From contig NZ_AP018165.1 in the NCBI RefSeq assembly GCF_002356335.1, positions 2,790,001-2,854,000 on the forward strand: a DNA stretch of 64,000 nt, written 5' to 3'. This DNA is from [Mycobacterium] stephanolepidis. Lineage in GTDB: Bacteria; Actinomycetota; Actinomycetes; Mycobacteriales; Mycobacteriaceae. Made by a program: the position numbers and the translations under genes. The notes beneath the pieces are model-generated. The model made no database searches. It was not told where the DNA came from and saw only the letters and a program-made list of their open reading frames with translations. Positions 49,535-59,493 of the stretch are shown here, one piece after another (position 1 is the first letter of the stretch; each line of letters opens with the position of its first letter).

Positions 49535-50557
49535 TCACCCGATGAGGATCGGGTCGCGGCGCCCACCTGCGGCCACCGCATCCGCGGCAGCGGCGGCCTC
49601 TCCGAGCAGCTCTCCCAGCTGATTCGGGAACACCTGCTCCCCCGAGGCCGCGAGTGCGGCGATCTCTTCGGCGTCGCACCAGCGGTGCCCGGTGATGTAG
49701 CGCTGCTCCAAATTGGTGCGGCCGTCCGTCGCCGGTTCGAACCTCTTGGTCCGGTGCACGAAGAACAGTTCCTCGGAGCGAATGGTGGTTCCGTTGAAGT
49801 CGAAGACGGCCACCCGACGCCACAGCGGGCCCACCAGGCGCCCGGAGGGAACCGATAATCCGGTCTCCTCGACCAGCTCGCGCACCGCGCCGTCACACAG
49901 CTTCTCACCCGGCAAGGTCTGTCCGCCCACGGTGAACCACCAATGCACCGCCGGGCTGGGCGCGGCGGGATCGAAGCCGCGCAGCAGCAGCACCCGGCCG
50001 TCCTCATCGAGCAGGATGATCCGAGCCGACGTACGGAAGTTGGCCAGGGCCGGGTCTTCGGTGCCCGCACCCTGGCGGTCGATGATTTCGAAATACGTTG
50101 GCATCGGCGCAGTTCCGCCTAAACGCAACCAGCGCACCGGCCGGCGTACCCGCAGGGCCAGAGTGTCGCGCACAGCATCGTTGTGAAAGCGCCGAGCGAT
50201 CAGCACCCGCGTCTCGGCATCGGCGAGCTCGGCCACCAGCGCGGGACGGAGTCGCTCTGAGTCGACGGTGGACAACGCCGAGGCCAACTGGTTCTCCGCA
50301 TACTCGCGTCTGTCGCGTTCGGCCTGCTCGGCTTTCGCGGCGAGTTTGATCAGTTGATCGTCCTTGAGCGCGTCTCCCACCGCCCGTGCGACGACGGCAC
50401 GGCGCGCCAACGCGGCATCGAGGGCCTGCCAGGACAGGTCGCTGCGCACATGCAGTCGGTCTAGCCGGTTGGCCACCAGATAGGCCCACAGCAGGCCCAG
50501 CGCGACCAGCGTGCCGATGAGGGCGATGACGATGACGGTCAACGCCGAGAAGGTCAC
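49535..50557 (-). CDS. Membrane-anchored NUDIX hydrolase with LemA-like N-terminus (Rv2609c-like)
   Basis: The 340-residue protein has one N-terminal helix ([25 protein letters not shown]), a helical LemA-like region (residues 35-130) that reads like a coiled coil, and a C-terminal NUDIX domain. The box is [18 protein letters not shown] with the REx2EExG core, preceded by [13 protein letters not shown]. It should hydrolyse a nucleoside diphosphate derivative at the membrane. It ends the PIM operon, where GTG 50557 overlaps the pimA stop (GTGA). A role in nucleotide-sugar or lipid intermediate turnover is possible but not shown. Confidence 0.9.
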   Translation of the reverse strand: MTFSALTVIVIALIGTLVALGLLWAYLVANRLDRLHVRSDLSWQALDAALARRAVVARAVGDALKDDQLIKLAAKAEQAERDRREYAENQLASALSTVDSERLRPALVAELADAETRVLIARRFHNDAVRDTLALRVRRPVRWLRLGGTAPMPTYFEIIDRQGAGTEDPALANFRTSARIILLDEDGRVLLLRGFDPAAPSPAVHWWFTVGGQTLPGEKLCDGAVRELVEETGLSVPSGRLVGPLWRRVAVFDFNGTTIRSEELFFVHRTKRFEPATDGRTNLEQRYITGHRWCDAEEIAALAASGEQVFPNQLGELLGEAAAAADAVAAGGRRDPILIG

Positions 50558-51681
50558 CAACTGTCGACCTTCACACGCGCACCGGAAGCGGTGACGGTCT
50601 CGTAGACGAGCATGATCTGCTGTGCGACCACCGACCAGTCGTAGCGCTGCACTGCCTCGGTACCTGCCGCCACCAGCTTCGCGCGGCCCTCGTCGTCTCC
50701 GAGCACGTCGATGATGGTCGCCGCCAAGGCATCCGCATCACCCGTGGGTGTCAACCGGCCCGCCGAGCCGTCCAGCAGCACCCGGCGGAAGGCGTCGAGC
50801 GAGCTGGCCACCACCGCGGTACCCGCCGCCATCGCCTCCACCAACACGATGCCGAAACTCTCGCCGCCGATGTTGGGGGCGCAGTAGACGTCGGCGCTGC
50901 GCATGGCCGAGGCCTTGGTGGCATCGTCCACCTGCCCGAGGAATCGCAGATGCTTTGCCAATGCCCCTGCTTGCGTGCGCAGTTCGGCCTCATCTCCGCG
51001 TCCGACGATCAAGATCTCCACATCGGAGAAGCTGGCCGCGATCTTCGGCAGCGCCCCCATCAACACGTCCATGCCCTTGCGTGGTTCGTCGTACCGGCCC
51101 AGGAAAAGCACCGTCTTACCTGCCCGCGGGTAGCCCTCCAGCATCGGCGCCCCGGAAAAGGACCGGACATCGACGCCGTTGGGAATCTCGACCGCGTCAG
51201 ATCCGAGTGCTTCCATCTGCCAGCGCCGGGCGAGCTCGGAGACCGCGATCCGGCCGACGATCTTTTCGTGCCACGGGCGCAGTACCGCCTGAAAGACACT
51301 CAGTGTCAACGACTTCGTGGTGGACGTGTGGAAGGTGGCGACGATCGGGCCCTCGGCCACCATCAGCGCCAGCATGGACAGACTCGGCGCGTTCGGTTCA
51401 TGCAGGTGCAACACATCGAAGTCCCCGTCGACCAGCCAGCGCCTGGTCTTGGCATAGGTGGCCGGGCCGAATCGCAGCCGCGCCACCGAACCGTTGTACG
51501 GAATCGGGACGGCCTTGCCGCCGGACACCACGAACTCGGGCAGCTCCACGTCCGATGAGGACGGTGCGAGCAGGCTGACGTGGTGACCGCGGTCCCTCAT
51601 GACCTCCGCCAACTGCACCACATGGGACTGGACACCGCCCGGTACGTCAAAGGAGTACGGGCAGACCATCCCGATGCGCAT
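50554..51681 (-). CDS. pimA: Phosphatidylinositol mannosyltransferase PimA
   Basis: The 375-residue GT4 enzyme begins MRIGMVCPYSFDVPGGVQSHV and contains HLHEPNAPSLSMLAL, VLFLGRYDEPRKGMDVLM and the E-x7-E region GGESFGIVLVEAMAAGTAVV. It puts the first mannose on phosphatidylinositol, starting PIM, LM and LAM synthesis, at the inner leaflet. Flanked by patA (1-bp overlap, TAATG) and the nudix gene. Confidence 0.96.
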   Translation of the reverse strand: MRIGMVCPYSFDVPGGVQSHVVQLAEVMRDRGHHVSLLAPSSSDVELPEFVVSGGKAVPIPYNGSVARLRFGPATYAKTRRWLVDGDFDVLHLHEPNAPSLSMLALMVAEGPIVATFHTSTTKSLTLSVFQAVLRPWHEKIVGRIAVSELARRWQMEALGSDAVEIPNGVDVRSFSGAPMLEGYPRAGKTVLFLGRYDEPRKGMDVLMGALPKIAASFSDVEILIVGRGDEAELRTQAGALAKHLRFLGQVDDATKASAMRSADVYCAPNIGGESFGIVLVEAMAAGTAVVASSLDAFRRVLLDGSAGRLTPTGDADALAATIIDVLGDDEGRAKLVAAGTEAVQRYDWSVVAQQIMLVYETVTASGARVKVDSW

Positions 51682-52694
51682 TACGCCTGCCCGCCAACGG
51701 GATCAGTCTCCCGGGGGGCCGCCCGATCGCCGGTATCCGATTCCCGGACGGGCTCGGGATGGTTCTCCGACGCCGGTCGTGCCGGCGAGGTCCGCAACCG
51801 AGTGCGACGCTCTTCGGACAGGTCGTCAAGCCACAGCGGTTGCAACATGTGCCAGTCCGCCGGACGCTCGGCGATATTGGCGGCGAACTCGTCGGCGAGC
51901 GCCTGGGTGACCACCGCAACATCGCCTGATGATGTATCGATGGGCGCCTGAATCCGCACCCCCCATTGACCGTGTGGCTCGAACCAGCAGTGTGCCGGCA
52001 GCAGGCGTGCTCCAGTGTCGATCGCCAGCCGGGCCGGCCCCGCGGGCATCCGAGCTTCTGCGCCGAAGAAGTCGACGGGCACACCACTTCGACTCAAATC
52101 GCGATCTGCCATGAGACAGACGACGCGGTTTTCCCTCAGCCGCGTTGCCAACGTCTCGTACGGCCCGGTGGAGTCGCCACTGGATGCGAGCACCTCGAAG
52201 CCAAGGGTTTCCCGGTAGTCCAGGAATCGGCGGTACAGCGACTCGGGTTTGAGACGCTCAGCCACCGTGGTGAAGGTTCCGTAGGTTTGAGCCAGCCACA
52301 CCCCCGCCATATCCCAGTTTCCGCTGTGCGGCAGGGCGATCACTGTGCCCTTGCCCAGCTCCTGGGACGCGTCGATGTTCCGACGCCCGAATGCGCAGCT
52401 GTCCAGGCGGCCGGCAAGACGCTCCATATTCTGCGACGGCAGCCGGAAGGCTTCGCGCCAATACCGGGCGTAGGAACGCATCGAGTCGATCATCAGCCGG
52501 TCGGGCACCTCGCGGGGATGCACGCCGAGCACGCGGGCCAGGTTATTGCGCAGCTGTTCGGGTCCGCCGTTGCGGGCACCGACCATGGCACCGACGTCGA
52601 AAATGGCGCGCGCGAGCAGATCTGGCGTCACCTGCGTCAGATTCCAGCCGGCGGCATACCCCCAGTCAGCAGCGCGTTCACCCCACACACTCAT
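51681..52694 (-). CDS. Phosphatidylinositol mannoside acyltransferase (PatA)
   Basis: The 337-residue protein is of the LpxL/HtrB acyltransferase fold. The H-x4-D motif is HSGNWD near residue 120, followed by VAERLKPESLYRRFLDYRE and LMADRDLSRSGVPVDFFG. M. tuberculosis Rv2611c transfers palmitate to the PimA-added mannose. It is a membrane-associated protein acting on the cytoplasmic side. It overlaps pgsA1 by 4 bp. The C-terminal 40 residues are Arg/Pro/Asp-rich and unconserved. Confidence 0.94.
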   Translation of the reverse strand: MSVWGERAADWGYAAGWNLTQVTPDLLARAIFDVGAMVGARNGGPEQLRNNLARVLGVHPREVPDRLMIDSMRSYARYWREAFRLPSQNMERLAGRLDSCAFGRRNIDASQELGKGTVIALPHSGNWDMAGVWLAQTYGTFTTVAERLKPESLYRRFLDYRETLGFEVLASSGDSTGPYETLATRLRENRVVCLMADRDLSRSGVPVDFFGAEARMPAGPARLAIDTGARLLPAHCWFEPHGQWGVRIQAPIDTSSGDVAVVTQALADEFAANIAERPADWHMLQPLWLDDLSEERRTRLRTSPARPASENHPEPVRESDTGDRAAPRETDPVGGQA

Positions 52695-53353
52695 GACTGA
52701 TTCGTCTCCGCGGTGTCCTGTCCGGCATCGGAATTGGGAAGCAGATCAAGTGCGCCGGGAGATGTGCGCACTGCATGCATGCGCTGCGCCACCGTCACCA
52801 GGCTCGCGATCGCCAGTACCCACATCGCCACATGCAGCGGCTCCGGTAACCCGAAGCCACCGCTGAAGATCGCTCCGGCAAGCACGATGATGAGCCGTTC
52901 GGGTCGCTCGATCAGCCCACCGTCGGCACGTAATCCGGAGGCCTCGGCCCGCGCCTTCACGTACGAGATCACCTGCGAGGTGATCATGCAGATCAGTGTG
53001 GCGACGACCAATGACGTTGATCCCCAACCGAATGCCGCCCACCAGAGCAGTCCGGCGAACACCGCGCCGTCTGCCACACGATCACATGTGGCATCCAGCA
53101 CCGCGCCGAATCGGGTGCCACCACCACGGGCCCGCGCCATCGCTCCGTCGAGCATGTCGAACATGGTGAACAGCCAGACCGCCATGCCGCCCCAGAACAG
53201 GTGGCCCGTCGGGAACAAGGTGAGCGCGGCGACGACCGTTGCCGCGGTCCCGAAGATGGTGACGGTGTCCGGGGTGAATCCCGCGCGCAGCACCGCGCCG
53301 GCTAGCGGGTTGATGATCTTTGCGAACGTCTCCCGGGACAAGAAGCCGCTCAT
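52691..53353 (-). CDS. pgsA1: Phosphatidylinositol phosphate synthase PgsA1
   Basis: The 220-residue membrane protein has the CDP-alcohol phosphatidyltransferase motif DG-x2-AR-x8-G-x3-D-x3-D in DMLDGAMARARGGG...FGAVLDATCDR, with all four Asp. It makes phosphatidylinositol (phosphate) for PIM synthesis. ATG 53353 overlaps the HIT stop (ATGA). Extra in-frame codons up to 53368 are not needed. Confidence 0.95.
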   Translation of the reverse strand: MSGFLSRETFAKIINPLAGAVLRAGFTPDTVTIFGTAATVVAALTLFPTGHLFWGGMAVWLFTMFDMLDGAMARARGGGTRFGAVLDATCDRVADGAVFAGLLWWAAFGWGSTSLVVATLICMITSQVISYVKARAEASGLRADGGLIERPERLIIVLAGAIFSGGFGLPEPLHVAMWVLAIASLVTVAQRMHAVRTSPGALDLLPNSDAGQDTAETNQS

Positions 53354-53898
53354 GGCAGCTGCTCCCAAGCGCTGGCCAGTAACTGGCGTGTGTCCCGCAG
53401 CAGCTGCGGCAGCACCTTGGAGTCACCGATGATGGTGATGAAGTTGGCGTCGCCACCCCAGCGCGGCACGACGTGCTGATGCAAGTGCTCGGCCAGCGAT
53501 CCGCCTGCCGCAGTGCCCAGGTTGAGCCCCACGTTGAAGCCGTGCGGACGAGATACCTTCTTGATCACCCGAATCGCCTTCTGGGTGAACGCCATCAGCT
53601 CGCGGCTCTCATTCTCGGTCAGGTCTTCGAGCTCGGCGACCTGCCGATACGGCACCACCATGAGATGTCCCGGGTTGTACGGGTACAGGTTGAGCACCGC
53701 ATACACATGCTCCCCGCGCGCCACCACCAGTCCGTCTTCATCGGCCATCTCGGGGATGTCGGTGAACGGAGCGGACTCCGCCCCGCTCGATTTCACCGCC
53801 TCGACCAAGTAGGTCATCCGGTGGGGTGTCCAGAGCCGCTGCAGGTGATCGGGGTCGCCCACTCCCCGATCCGTGATGGTCGAGTTCTCGTCAGTCAC
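53350..53898 (-). CDS. HIT-family nucleotide hydrolase/transferase (Rv2613c-like)
   Basis: The 182-residue protein has the histidine triad [10 protein letters not shown], with [13 protein letters not shown] just before, and [27 protein letters not shown]. tuberculosis Rv2613c is known as an Ap4A phosphorylase-like enzyme of this family. The GTG start overlaps the thrS stop by 8 bp, so it follows thrS in one operon. Confidence 0.93.
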   Translation of the reverse strand: MTDENSTITDRGVGDPDHLQRLWTPHRMTYLVEAVKSSGAESAPFTDIPEMADEDGLVVARGEHVYAVLNLYPYNPGHLMVVPYRQVAELEDLTENESRELMAFTQKAIRVIKKVSRPHGFNVGLNLGTAAGGSLAEHLHQHVVPRWGGDANFITIIGDSKVLPQLLRDTRQLLASAWEQLP

Positions 53899-55945
53899 GG
53901 GTCCCCAACTTCAGCAGTTCAGCGGTAGGAGAAACGTTCTCGTGTCTGTTCACCCAATCGATGATGGCGGCCACGGCCTCGTCGCGGGGCACTCCGTTCA
54001 CCTGGGTACGGTCGCGGAAGCGGAAGCTCACCGCGCCGGCCTCCACGTCACGATCGCCGGCCAGCAGCAGGAAGGGCACGCGCTGGTTGGTGTGGTTGAC
54101 GATCTTTTTGTTCATGCGGTCATCGCTGACATCGATCTCGGCCCGGATGCCCTGCGATTTGAGCTGCGAGACAATGCCGCTCAGGTACGGCGCGTGGGCG
54201 TCGGCGATCGGGATTCCGACAACCTGCACCGGCGACAGCCAGGCCGGGAAGGCACCGGCGTAGTGCTCGGTGAGCACACCGAAGAACCGCTCGATGGACC
54301 CGAACAGTGCGCGATGGATGAGCACAGGGCGCTGACGGGTTCCGTCGGCGGCGGTGTACTCCAATTCGAATCGCTCCGGCATGTTGAAGTCGAGCTGGAT
54401 GGTCGACATCTGCCAGGACCGGCCCAGCGCGTCCTTGGCCTGCACCGAAATCTTGGGGCCGTAGAACGCCGCGCCGCCCGGGTCCGGAACCAGTTGCAGC
54501 CCGGAATCGAGCGCCACCTGCTCCAGGGTCTTGGTCGCTTGATCCCAGTCCTCATCGGATCCAACGAATTTCGTCTCGTCCTTGGTCGACAGCTCGAGGT
54601 AGAAGTCGTCGAGCCCGTAATCGGACAACAGATCCAGCACGAACCGCAGCAGGGACGTCAGCTCCTCATGCATCTGCTCACGAGTGGTGTAGATATGCGC
54701 GTCGTCCTGCGTCATACCCCGCACCCGGGTCAGGCCGTGCACCACGCCGGACTTTTCGTATCGGTACACCGATCCGAATTCGAAGAGCCGCAACGGCAAT
54801 TCACGGTATGAACGACCCCGTGCCCGGTAGATCAAGTGGTGCATCGGGCAGTTCATGGGCTTGAGGTAGTAGTTCTGCCCCGGTTTGCGCACGGTGCCGT
54901 CGTCATTGAGTTCGGCGTCGATGTGCATCGGAGGGAACATGCCATCGGAGTACCAGTCCAGGTGCCCGGAGGTCTGGTACAGGTTTTCCTTGGTGATGTG
55001 CGGAGTGTTGACGAATTCGTACCCGGCGGCGGAGTGCTTGGCGCGCGAGTAGTCCTCCAGCTCCTTGCGGATGATGCCACCCTTGGGGTGGAAAACCGGC
55101 AGACCGGAACCGATTTCGTCGGGAAAGCTGAACAGATCGAGCTCCACACCGAGCTTGCGGTGGTCACGCCGCAGCGCCTCTTCCAGTAGTTCGAGGTGCT
55201 TGTCGAGCGCTTCCTGGGATTCCCAGGCGGTGCCGTAGACGCGCTGCATGCTGGCGTTGGCCTGATTGCCGCGCCAGTAGGCGGCCGAGCTGCGGGTGAG
55301 CCGGAACGCCGGGATGTGTTTGGTGGTGGGAATGTGCGGGCCACGGCACAGGTCGAACCATTCCCGTTCCCCGGTACGAGGATTCAGGTTGTCGTAGGCG
55401 GACAGCTCGTCGCCACCGACCTCCATCACCTCGGGGTCGTCGGCGCCCGACTTATCGGAGACAAGTTCCAGCTTGAACGGCTCGTTGGCAAGCTCGGCCT
55501 GTGCCTCTTCCACCGAGCCGTACACCCGGCGTGAAAAGCGTTGCCCCTCCTTGATGATCTGCTTCATCTTCTTTTCGAGGGCGGCCAGGTCCTCGGGAGT
55601 GAAGGCATGATCGATCCCGAAGTCGTAGTAGAAGCCATCGGTGATCGGTGGACCGATACCAAGCTTGGCCTTCGGGAAGAGGTCTTGCACAGCCTGCGCC
55701 AGCACGTGGGCGGCCGAGTGCCGGATGACGCTGCGCCCATCCTCGGTGTTGGCCGCGACCGGCTCTACCTCGGTGTCGACCTCGGGGGTCCAGGACAGAT
55801 CTTTCAACGCACCGTCCACCCGGACGACGACGATGGCGTCCTCGCCCTTCCCCGGCAGACCTGCCTCACGCACCGCGGTCCCCGCCGTCGTCCCGGCCGG
55901 CACCCGGATAGGGGGCACAGGGGAAGACGGGTTGGGCGCAGTCAT
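53891..55945 (-). CDS. thrS: Threonyl-tRNA synthetase
   Basis: The 684-residue class II enzyme has N-terminal TGS-like domain, the editing domain with the HxxxH and C-x3-H elements ([22 protein letters not shown]), and the catalytic core with [43 protein letters not shown] and [13 protein letters not shown]. It charges tRNA-Thr. It heads the thrS-HIT-pgsA1-patA-pimA-nudix operon. No T-box leader or other riboswitch was seen in the 92 bp upstream. Confidence 0.96.
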   Translation of the reverse strand: MTAPNPSSPVPPIRVPAGTTAGTAVREAGLPGKGEDAIVVVRVDGALKDLSWTPEVDTEVEPVAANTEDGRSVIRHSAAHVLAQAVQDLFPKAKLGIGPPITDGFYYDFGIDHAFTPEDLAALEKKMKQIIKEGQRFSRRVYGSVEEAQAELANEPFKLELVSDKSGADDPEVMEVGGDELSAYDNLNPRTGEREWFDLCRGPHIPTTKHIPAFRLTRSSAAYWRGNQANASMQRVYGTAWESQEALDKHLELLEEALRRDHRKLGVELDLFSFPDEIGSGLPVFHPKGGIIRKELEDYSRAKHSAAGYEFVNTPHITKENLYQTSGHLDWYSDGMFPPMHIDAELNDDGTVRKPGQNYYLKPMNCPMHHLIYRARGRSYRELPLRLFEFGSVYRYEKSGVVHGLTRVRGMTQDDAHIYTTREQMHEELTSLLRFVLDLLSDYGLDDFYLELSTKDETKFVGSDEDWDQATKTLEQVALDSGLQLVPDPGGAAFYGPKISVQAKDALGRSWQMSTIQLDFNMPERFELEYTAADGTRQRPVLIHRALFGSIERFFGVLTEHYAGAFPAWLSPVQVVGIPIADAHAPYLSGIVSQLKSQGIRAEIDVSDDRMNKKIVNHTNQRVPFLLLAGDRDVEAGAVSFRFRDRTQVNGVPRDEAVAAIIDWVNRHENVSPTAELLKLGTRD

Positions 55946-56037
55946 CAGCAGTTCTCCACTTCAGGGACGGGGGGGTTTGCGAACTCATGCTATCGGTCCG
56001 CACCAGCGCCTTCCCAGCCGATGGGCACCGAGAGCAC

Positions 56038-57048
56038 TCAGGCCGATCGTGCCCGGAAGGTATTCCGGTAAGCGAGCGGGGAGACCCCGGTGAGTCGGCG
56101 GAACTGCTCCCGGAAATTCGCAGGTGAACCGAACCCCACCTCGCGCCCGATCCACTCCACCGAGTCCGCCGAACATTCCAGTAGCTGCTGGGCATGACGG
56201 ACCCGCACGCCGGTGAGCCATTGCATCGGCGTCTGCCCCGTTTCGGCCCGAAACCGCCGGTTGAGGCTGCGCACGCTGGTGGACGCCTGGACCGCGAGGT
56301 CCTCTAGAGACAGTTCCCGATGGGCGTTGTGCTCGATCCACGCCAGCATCTCGCCGAGACCGGCCTCGGTGCGCTGACGGTTCCGGATGACGTACTGGGC
56401 CTGACCGCCGTCCCGGTGTAGCGGCGCCACGGCCACCCGCGCCGCCTCGGAGGCGACCGCCGTGCCGTGATCGCACGTGACGATGTGTAGGCACAGATCG
56501 AGCCCCGCCGAGGCGCCCGCGGAGGTGAGCACCTGACCCTCGTCCACGTACAGCACATCGGCATCCAGGCGCACTTCCGGATACATCTGCCGAAACAGGT
56601 CAGCGGCCAGCCAGTGCGTGGTGGCGCGCTTGCCGTCCAGAATTCCGGCCTCGGCGAGCGTGAAGGCTCCGGCGCAGATCGAAGCGAGGCGCGCACCGCG
56701 GGCGTACGCGGCCTGCAGCACCTCGATAACGCCGTCGGGGGTGGGCGCGGTCACGTCGTTGCGCGCGGGAACCACGATCGTGTCGGCATTCGAAAGAGCC
56801 TCAAGCCCAAGATCTGTGGCGATGCCGAACGGTCCGGCAGAGACCACTGGCGCCGTGCCGCACACCCGCACCCGGTAGGGCCGGGTGCCATCGGCGAGGT
56901 GCACACGCCGAAACACCTCCACAGCGGTCGCCAGATCGAATCCGATGGTGTCGGGAAGGGCAAGAACCAGGACCGAGTGAGGCTCGCCCGAACGGCCCAC
57001 GGGCACCGAGTGAGGCTCCCCCGGACGACGCGACGGTACGGAGTGCAT
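56038..57048 (-). CDS. GlxA/FtrA-type AraC regulator (DJ-1/PfpI domain plus HTH)
   Basis: The 336-residue protein has an N-terminal DJ-1/PfpI domain (LVLALPDTIGFDLATAVEVFRR; nucleophile-elbow Cys in LASICAGAFTLAEAG) and a C-terminal AraC HTH pair (LSLEDLAVQASTSVRSLNRRFRAETGQTPMQWL; IGREVGFGSPANFREQFRR). Such regulators often control amine, amide or isonitrile metabolism genes next to them. The N-terminus carries a repeated GEPHSV unit, where DNA around 56975-57045 repeats a 36-bp word with a few changes; the natural start may once have been at the last copy. It faces a DJ-1 enzyme gene at 57133, a pair that shares one promoter region. Confidence 0.88.
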   Translation of the reverse strand: MHSVPSRRPGEPHSVPVGRSGEPHSVLVLALPDTIGFDLATAVEVFRRVHLADGTRPYRVRVCGTAPVVSAGPFGIATDLGLEALSNADTIVVPARNDVTAPTPDGVIEVLQAAYARGARLASICAGAFTLAEAGILDGKRATTHWLAADLFRQMYPEVRLDADVLYVDEGQVLTSAGASAGLDLCLHIVTCDHGTAVASEAARVAVAPLHRDGGQAQYVIRNRQRTEAGLGEMLAWIEHNAHRELSLEDLAVQASTSVRSLNRRFRAETGQTPMQWLTGVRVRHAQQLLECSADSVEWIGREVGFGSPANFREQFRRLTGVSPLAYRNTFRARSA

Positions 57049-57132
57049 GCGGCGAGCGTAACTCGCGATTGGCAATATATCGTTGGATACTGGCTATCTG
57101 GCCACTTCTACCCTCGCGGTCGGTCGACAAGC

Positions 57133-57876
57133 ATGGCAATCATGCAGATAGCGATCCTGGCGTACCCGGGAATGACGGCGCTCGACGCGATAGGCCCGTA
57201 CGAAATGCTGAGGGGGCTGCCCGATGCCGAGTTTCGATTCGTCTGGCACGAGCCCGGGCCGATAGTGACCGATAGCGGTGTCCTGGCACTCGGCGCGACG
57301 CATTCCTTCGAGGAGACCCCGGCACCGGACATCGTCCTGATCGGCGGCTCGATACCGGCCACCATGAGCACCGCCGCCGACGAAGGCGTTCTCACCTGGC
57401 TGCGGAAGGTTCACCTCAGCACGACGTGGACCGCATCGGTATGTAGCGGGTCGCTCATTCTCGGCGCCGCCGGGATCATGCAGGGCAAGGACGCCACCTG
57501 CCATTGGGCCGGGCAGCGGGTGCTCGCCGCCTTCGGGGCCAACCCCCAGCGGGACAAGCGAATCGTGCGCGACGGCAAGGTGATTACCGCCGCAGGCGTT
57601 TCCGCGGGGCTCGATCTTGGGCTGTGGCTCGTCGGCGAGATCGCCGGACAGCCACGCGCCGAAGCCACTCAGCTGTGCATCGAGTACGACCCGCGGCCAC
57701 CGTTCGATACCGGTCACATGAGCAAGGCCTCCGCCCGCAACAAGACAGATGCTGTGCTGATGATGAAGGGCATGATCTCGGCACGCGATGCCGGTGCGGA
57801 ATTCGTGGCGGGCTCGAAAGTGCTGTGGACCAACGTCATCGACCGGGTGCGGCGAAGGTCAGCTGCCAAGCCCTAG
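57133..57876 (+). CDS. DJ-1/PfpI family protein, isonitrile hydratase-like
   Basis: The 247-residue protein starts MAIMQIAILAYPGMTALDAIGPYEMLRGLP and has the nucleophile Cys in TASVCSGSLILGAAGIMQGKDATCHW. The CSGSLILGAAG element resembles isonitrile hydratase, which converts isonitriles to N-formamides. It is a separate enzyme, not a regulator, as there is no HTH. The ATG has no clear ribosome site. The gene is divergent from the GlxA regulator and its 3' end overlaps the convergent PGPGW membrane gene by 18 bp. Substrate not proven. Confidence 0.85.
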   Translation: MAIMQIAILAYPGMTALDAIGPYEMLRGLPDAEFRFVWHEPGPIVTDSGVLALGATHSFEETPAPDIVLIGGSIPATMSTAADEGVLTWLRKVHLSTTWTASVCSGSLILGAAGIMQGKDATCHWAGQRVLAAFGANPQRDKRIVRDGKVITAAGVSAGLDLGLWLVGEIAGQPRAEATQLCIEYDPRPPFDTGHMSKASARNKTDAVLMMKGMISARDAGAEFVAGSKVLWTNVIDRVRRRSAAKP

Positions 57877-58272
57877 CGGGCTCTTGAACCAGTGCGCCTC
57901 GATTCCGGCCAGCGCGGCGACCCAGCCGACCGCACCCAGTACCCACAGGGTGACCATCACCAATGCCGCGGTGAACAGCACCCCGATCCCCCGCAACCAT
58001 TGCGGTTGAGTGGAAAACCAGGCCATGAATCTGTCGTATCGGGCCCTGACAACATGGAGAAGCTTTCTTGCCCAGGAGAACTCGGAGGCTAGAATCGCCA
58101 GGCCGAGGAAGACGATCGCCCAGCCGGGCCCCGGATAGGGGATCGCGATGATGCCCGCGCCGAGCACCGCCAGACCGATGACCCCGACCGCCATGCGGTA
58201 GACGATGTTCAACGCCGGACGGTCCCGCACCCCGTCGCGCCACCGGGCCCACCGACGGGTGCGTCCGCTCAT
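57859..58272 (-). CDS. Small PGPGW-motif membrane protein (TIGR02611-like)
   Basis: The 137-residue protein has basic N-terminus SGRTRRWARWRDG, two helices around AVGVIGLAVLGAGIIAIPYPGPGWAIVFLGLAIL, and two helices near the end (GVLFTAALVMVTLWVLGAVGWVAAL). PGPGW is the hallmark of the TIGR02611 family, function unknown. Its ATG overlaps the thioesterase stop (ATGA), so both are on one mRNA. Confidence 0.85.
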   Translation of the reverse strand: MSGRTRRWARWRDGVRDRPALNIVYRMAVGVIGLAVLGAGIIAIPYPGPGWAIVFLGLAILASEFSWARKLLHVVRARYDRFMAWFSTQPQWLRGIGVLFTAALVMVTLWVLGAVGWVAALAGIEAHWFKSPLGLGS

Positions 58273-58898
58273 GGCTGACCGGGATTGAGCTTCACAAAGA
58301 GGGCGTCGGCCTCGGCGAGAATATCCTCGCCATCGAGCAATCTGCTGGTCAAGTACACCTTGCGACCCTCGACGCGGTCCAGGGTGCAGTCGAACTGCAG
58401 CTCCTTCTCGATCGGCGTGACCTTGCGGTAGTTGATGTTCAGGTACGCGGTGCGCAGCTTGCGCAGATCCGTGAGCAGCATCGTGCCGGTACCGATGATC
58501 GTGTCGAAGAGCAATCCAAGGCATCCGCCATGCACCGCACCGTTTCGCCCCAGATGGTAACGCCCGAAAGTGGCTGTGCCGGTGAGGACTCCGTTGTCGA
58601 AACTATCGATCGTCATCGGGACCAGCAGGATGTTTCCGCGCAGCGGAAGATCGGTGCGACGGCCTGAGGGCGAGTCCCATTCCGAAACTTCGTGCGGGGC
58701 CAGCAGCTCGTTCATGGCCTCGAGCTGGTTGGCCAGACCGGTGATCACCTCATCAGGTGGCAGGGCGGCGCGAGCGCGATCCTGCAGAGTCCGCAGCGCA
58801 TCGATGAAACGGCCGTAGTCGGGGCCGCCCTTGAGGGTGGGATCGGGCGGATTGAACCCGCCACCCTCATGCGCTGTTACTGCTTCCTCGGTGGTCAT
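58269..58898 (-). CDS. PaaI-type hotdog thioesterase
   Basis: The 209-residue protein is a single hotdog domain with GAVHGGCLGLLFDTIIGTG, the PaaI active-site motif (HGG, with Asp in the following helix), and YRKVTPIEKELQF. It should hydrolyse an acyl-CoA. The N-terminal 80 residues are helical and precede the fold. Coupled to the PGPGW membrane gene downstream; divergent from the DUF1990 gene. Confidence 0.88.
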   Translation of the reverse strand: MTTEEAVTAHEGGGFNPPDPTLKGGPDYGRFIDALRTLQDRARAALPPDEVITGLANQLEAMNELLAPHEVSEWDSPSGRRTDLPLRGNILLVPMTIDSFDNGVLTGTATFGRYHLGRNGAVHGGCLGLLFDTIIGTGTMLLTDLRKLRTAYLNINYRKVTPIEKELQFDCTLDRVEGRKVYLTSRLLDGEDILAEADALFVKLNPGQP

Positions 58899-58917
58899 AC
58901 TCCCCTACGTTATTGGG

Positions 58918-59415
58918 GTGGATATTGCACGGCTGAGCCAGCTCCCGTTCACCTACTCCGAGATCGGCGCAACGGCTACCGAGCTGCCCGCCGGATATCA
59001 CCATGTGCGCGAATCTCGGCAGATCGGAACGGGTAGGGCGCGGTTCGACGAGGCCGCCGCAAGCCTCATGCAATTCGGTATCCAACGTGGGATCGGGCTG
59101 CCCGTGCAGACCTCAGCACCGGAGGCCGCCGTCGGCGTGAACGTGATGACGCGGCTGTGGCCGTTCTGGGCGCTGTGCCGCATCGTGTACGTGGTGGACG
59201 AGCCGAATCGGCGCGGCTTCGCATACGGGACGCTTCGAGGGCACCCGGAAACCGGCGAAGAGGTCTTCATCGTGCGCTTTGATCCATCCAATGACGTTGT
59301 CTCCGTGGAGATAACCGCATTCTCCAGGCCGTCTTACTGGTGGGTCCGGGTGGGCAATCTAGTGGTCAAGCAGTTACAACGAGTGGTAACTCAGCGCTAC
59401 CTGCACGCACTGTGA
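58918..59415 (+). CDS. DUF1990 family protein
   Basis: The 165-residue protein reads FTYSEIGATATELPAGYHHVRESRQIGTG, VYVVDEPNRRGFAYGTLRGHPETGEEVF and FSRPSYWWVRVGNLVVKQLQ, which is the DUF1990 pattern. Function is unknown. GTG 58918 is chosen: TACGTT (58906-58911) matches the mycobacterial -10 box and lies 6 nt before it, so the mRNA may be leaderless. Confidence 0.85.
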   Translation: MDIARLSQLPFTYSEIGATATELPAGYHHVRESRQIGTGRARFDEAAASLMQFGIQRGIGLPVQTSAPEAAVGVNVMTRLWPFWALCRIVYVVDEPNRRGFAYGTLRGHPETGEEVFIVRFDPSNDVVSVEITAFSRPSYWWVRVGNLVVKQLQRVVTQRYLHAL

Positions 59416-59493
59416 GCGATGCACGTCCAGTAGCTCCACACCTAACCCTCCCCCGGTAACCTACGTATTAGCTGGGTGATGGATATAGCTATG

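Noticed and set aside
55946-56037. T-box or other leader before thrS
   Set aside because: Only 92 bp are available, with no stem-loop series and no T-box sequence. Actinobacterial T-boxes are mostly linked to ileS, not thrS.
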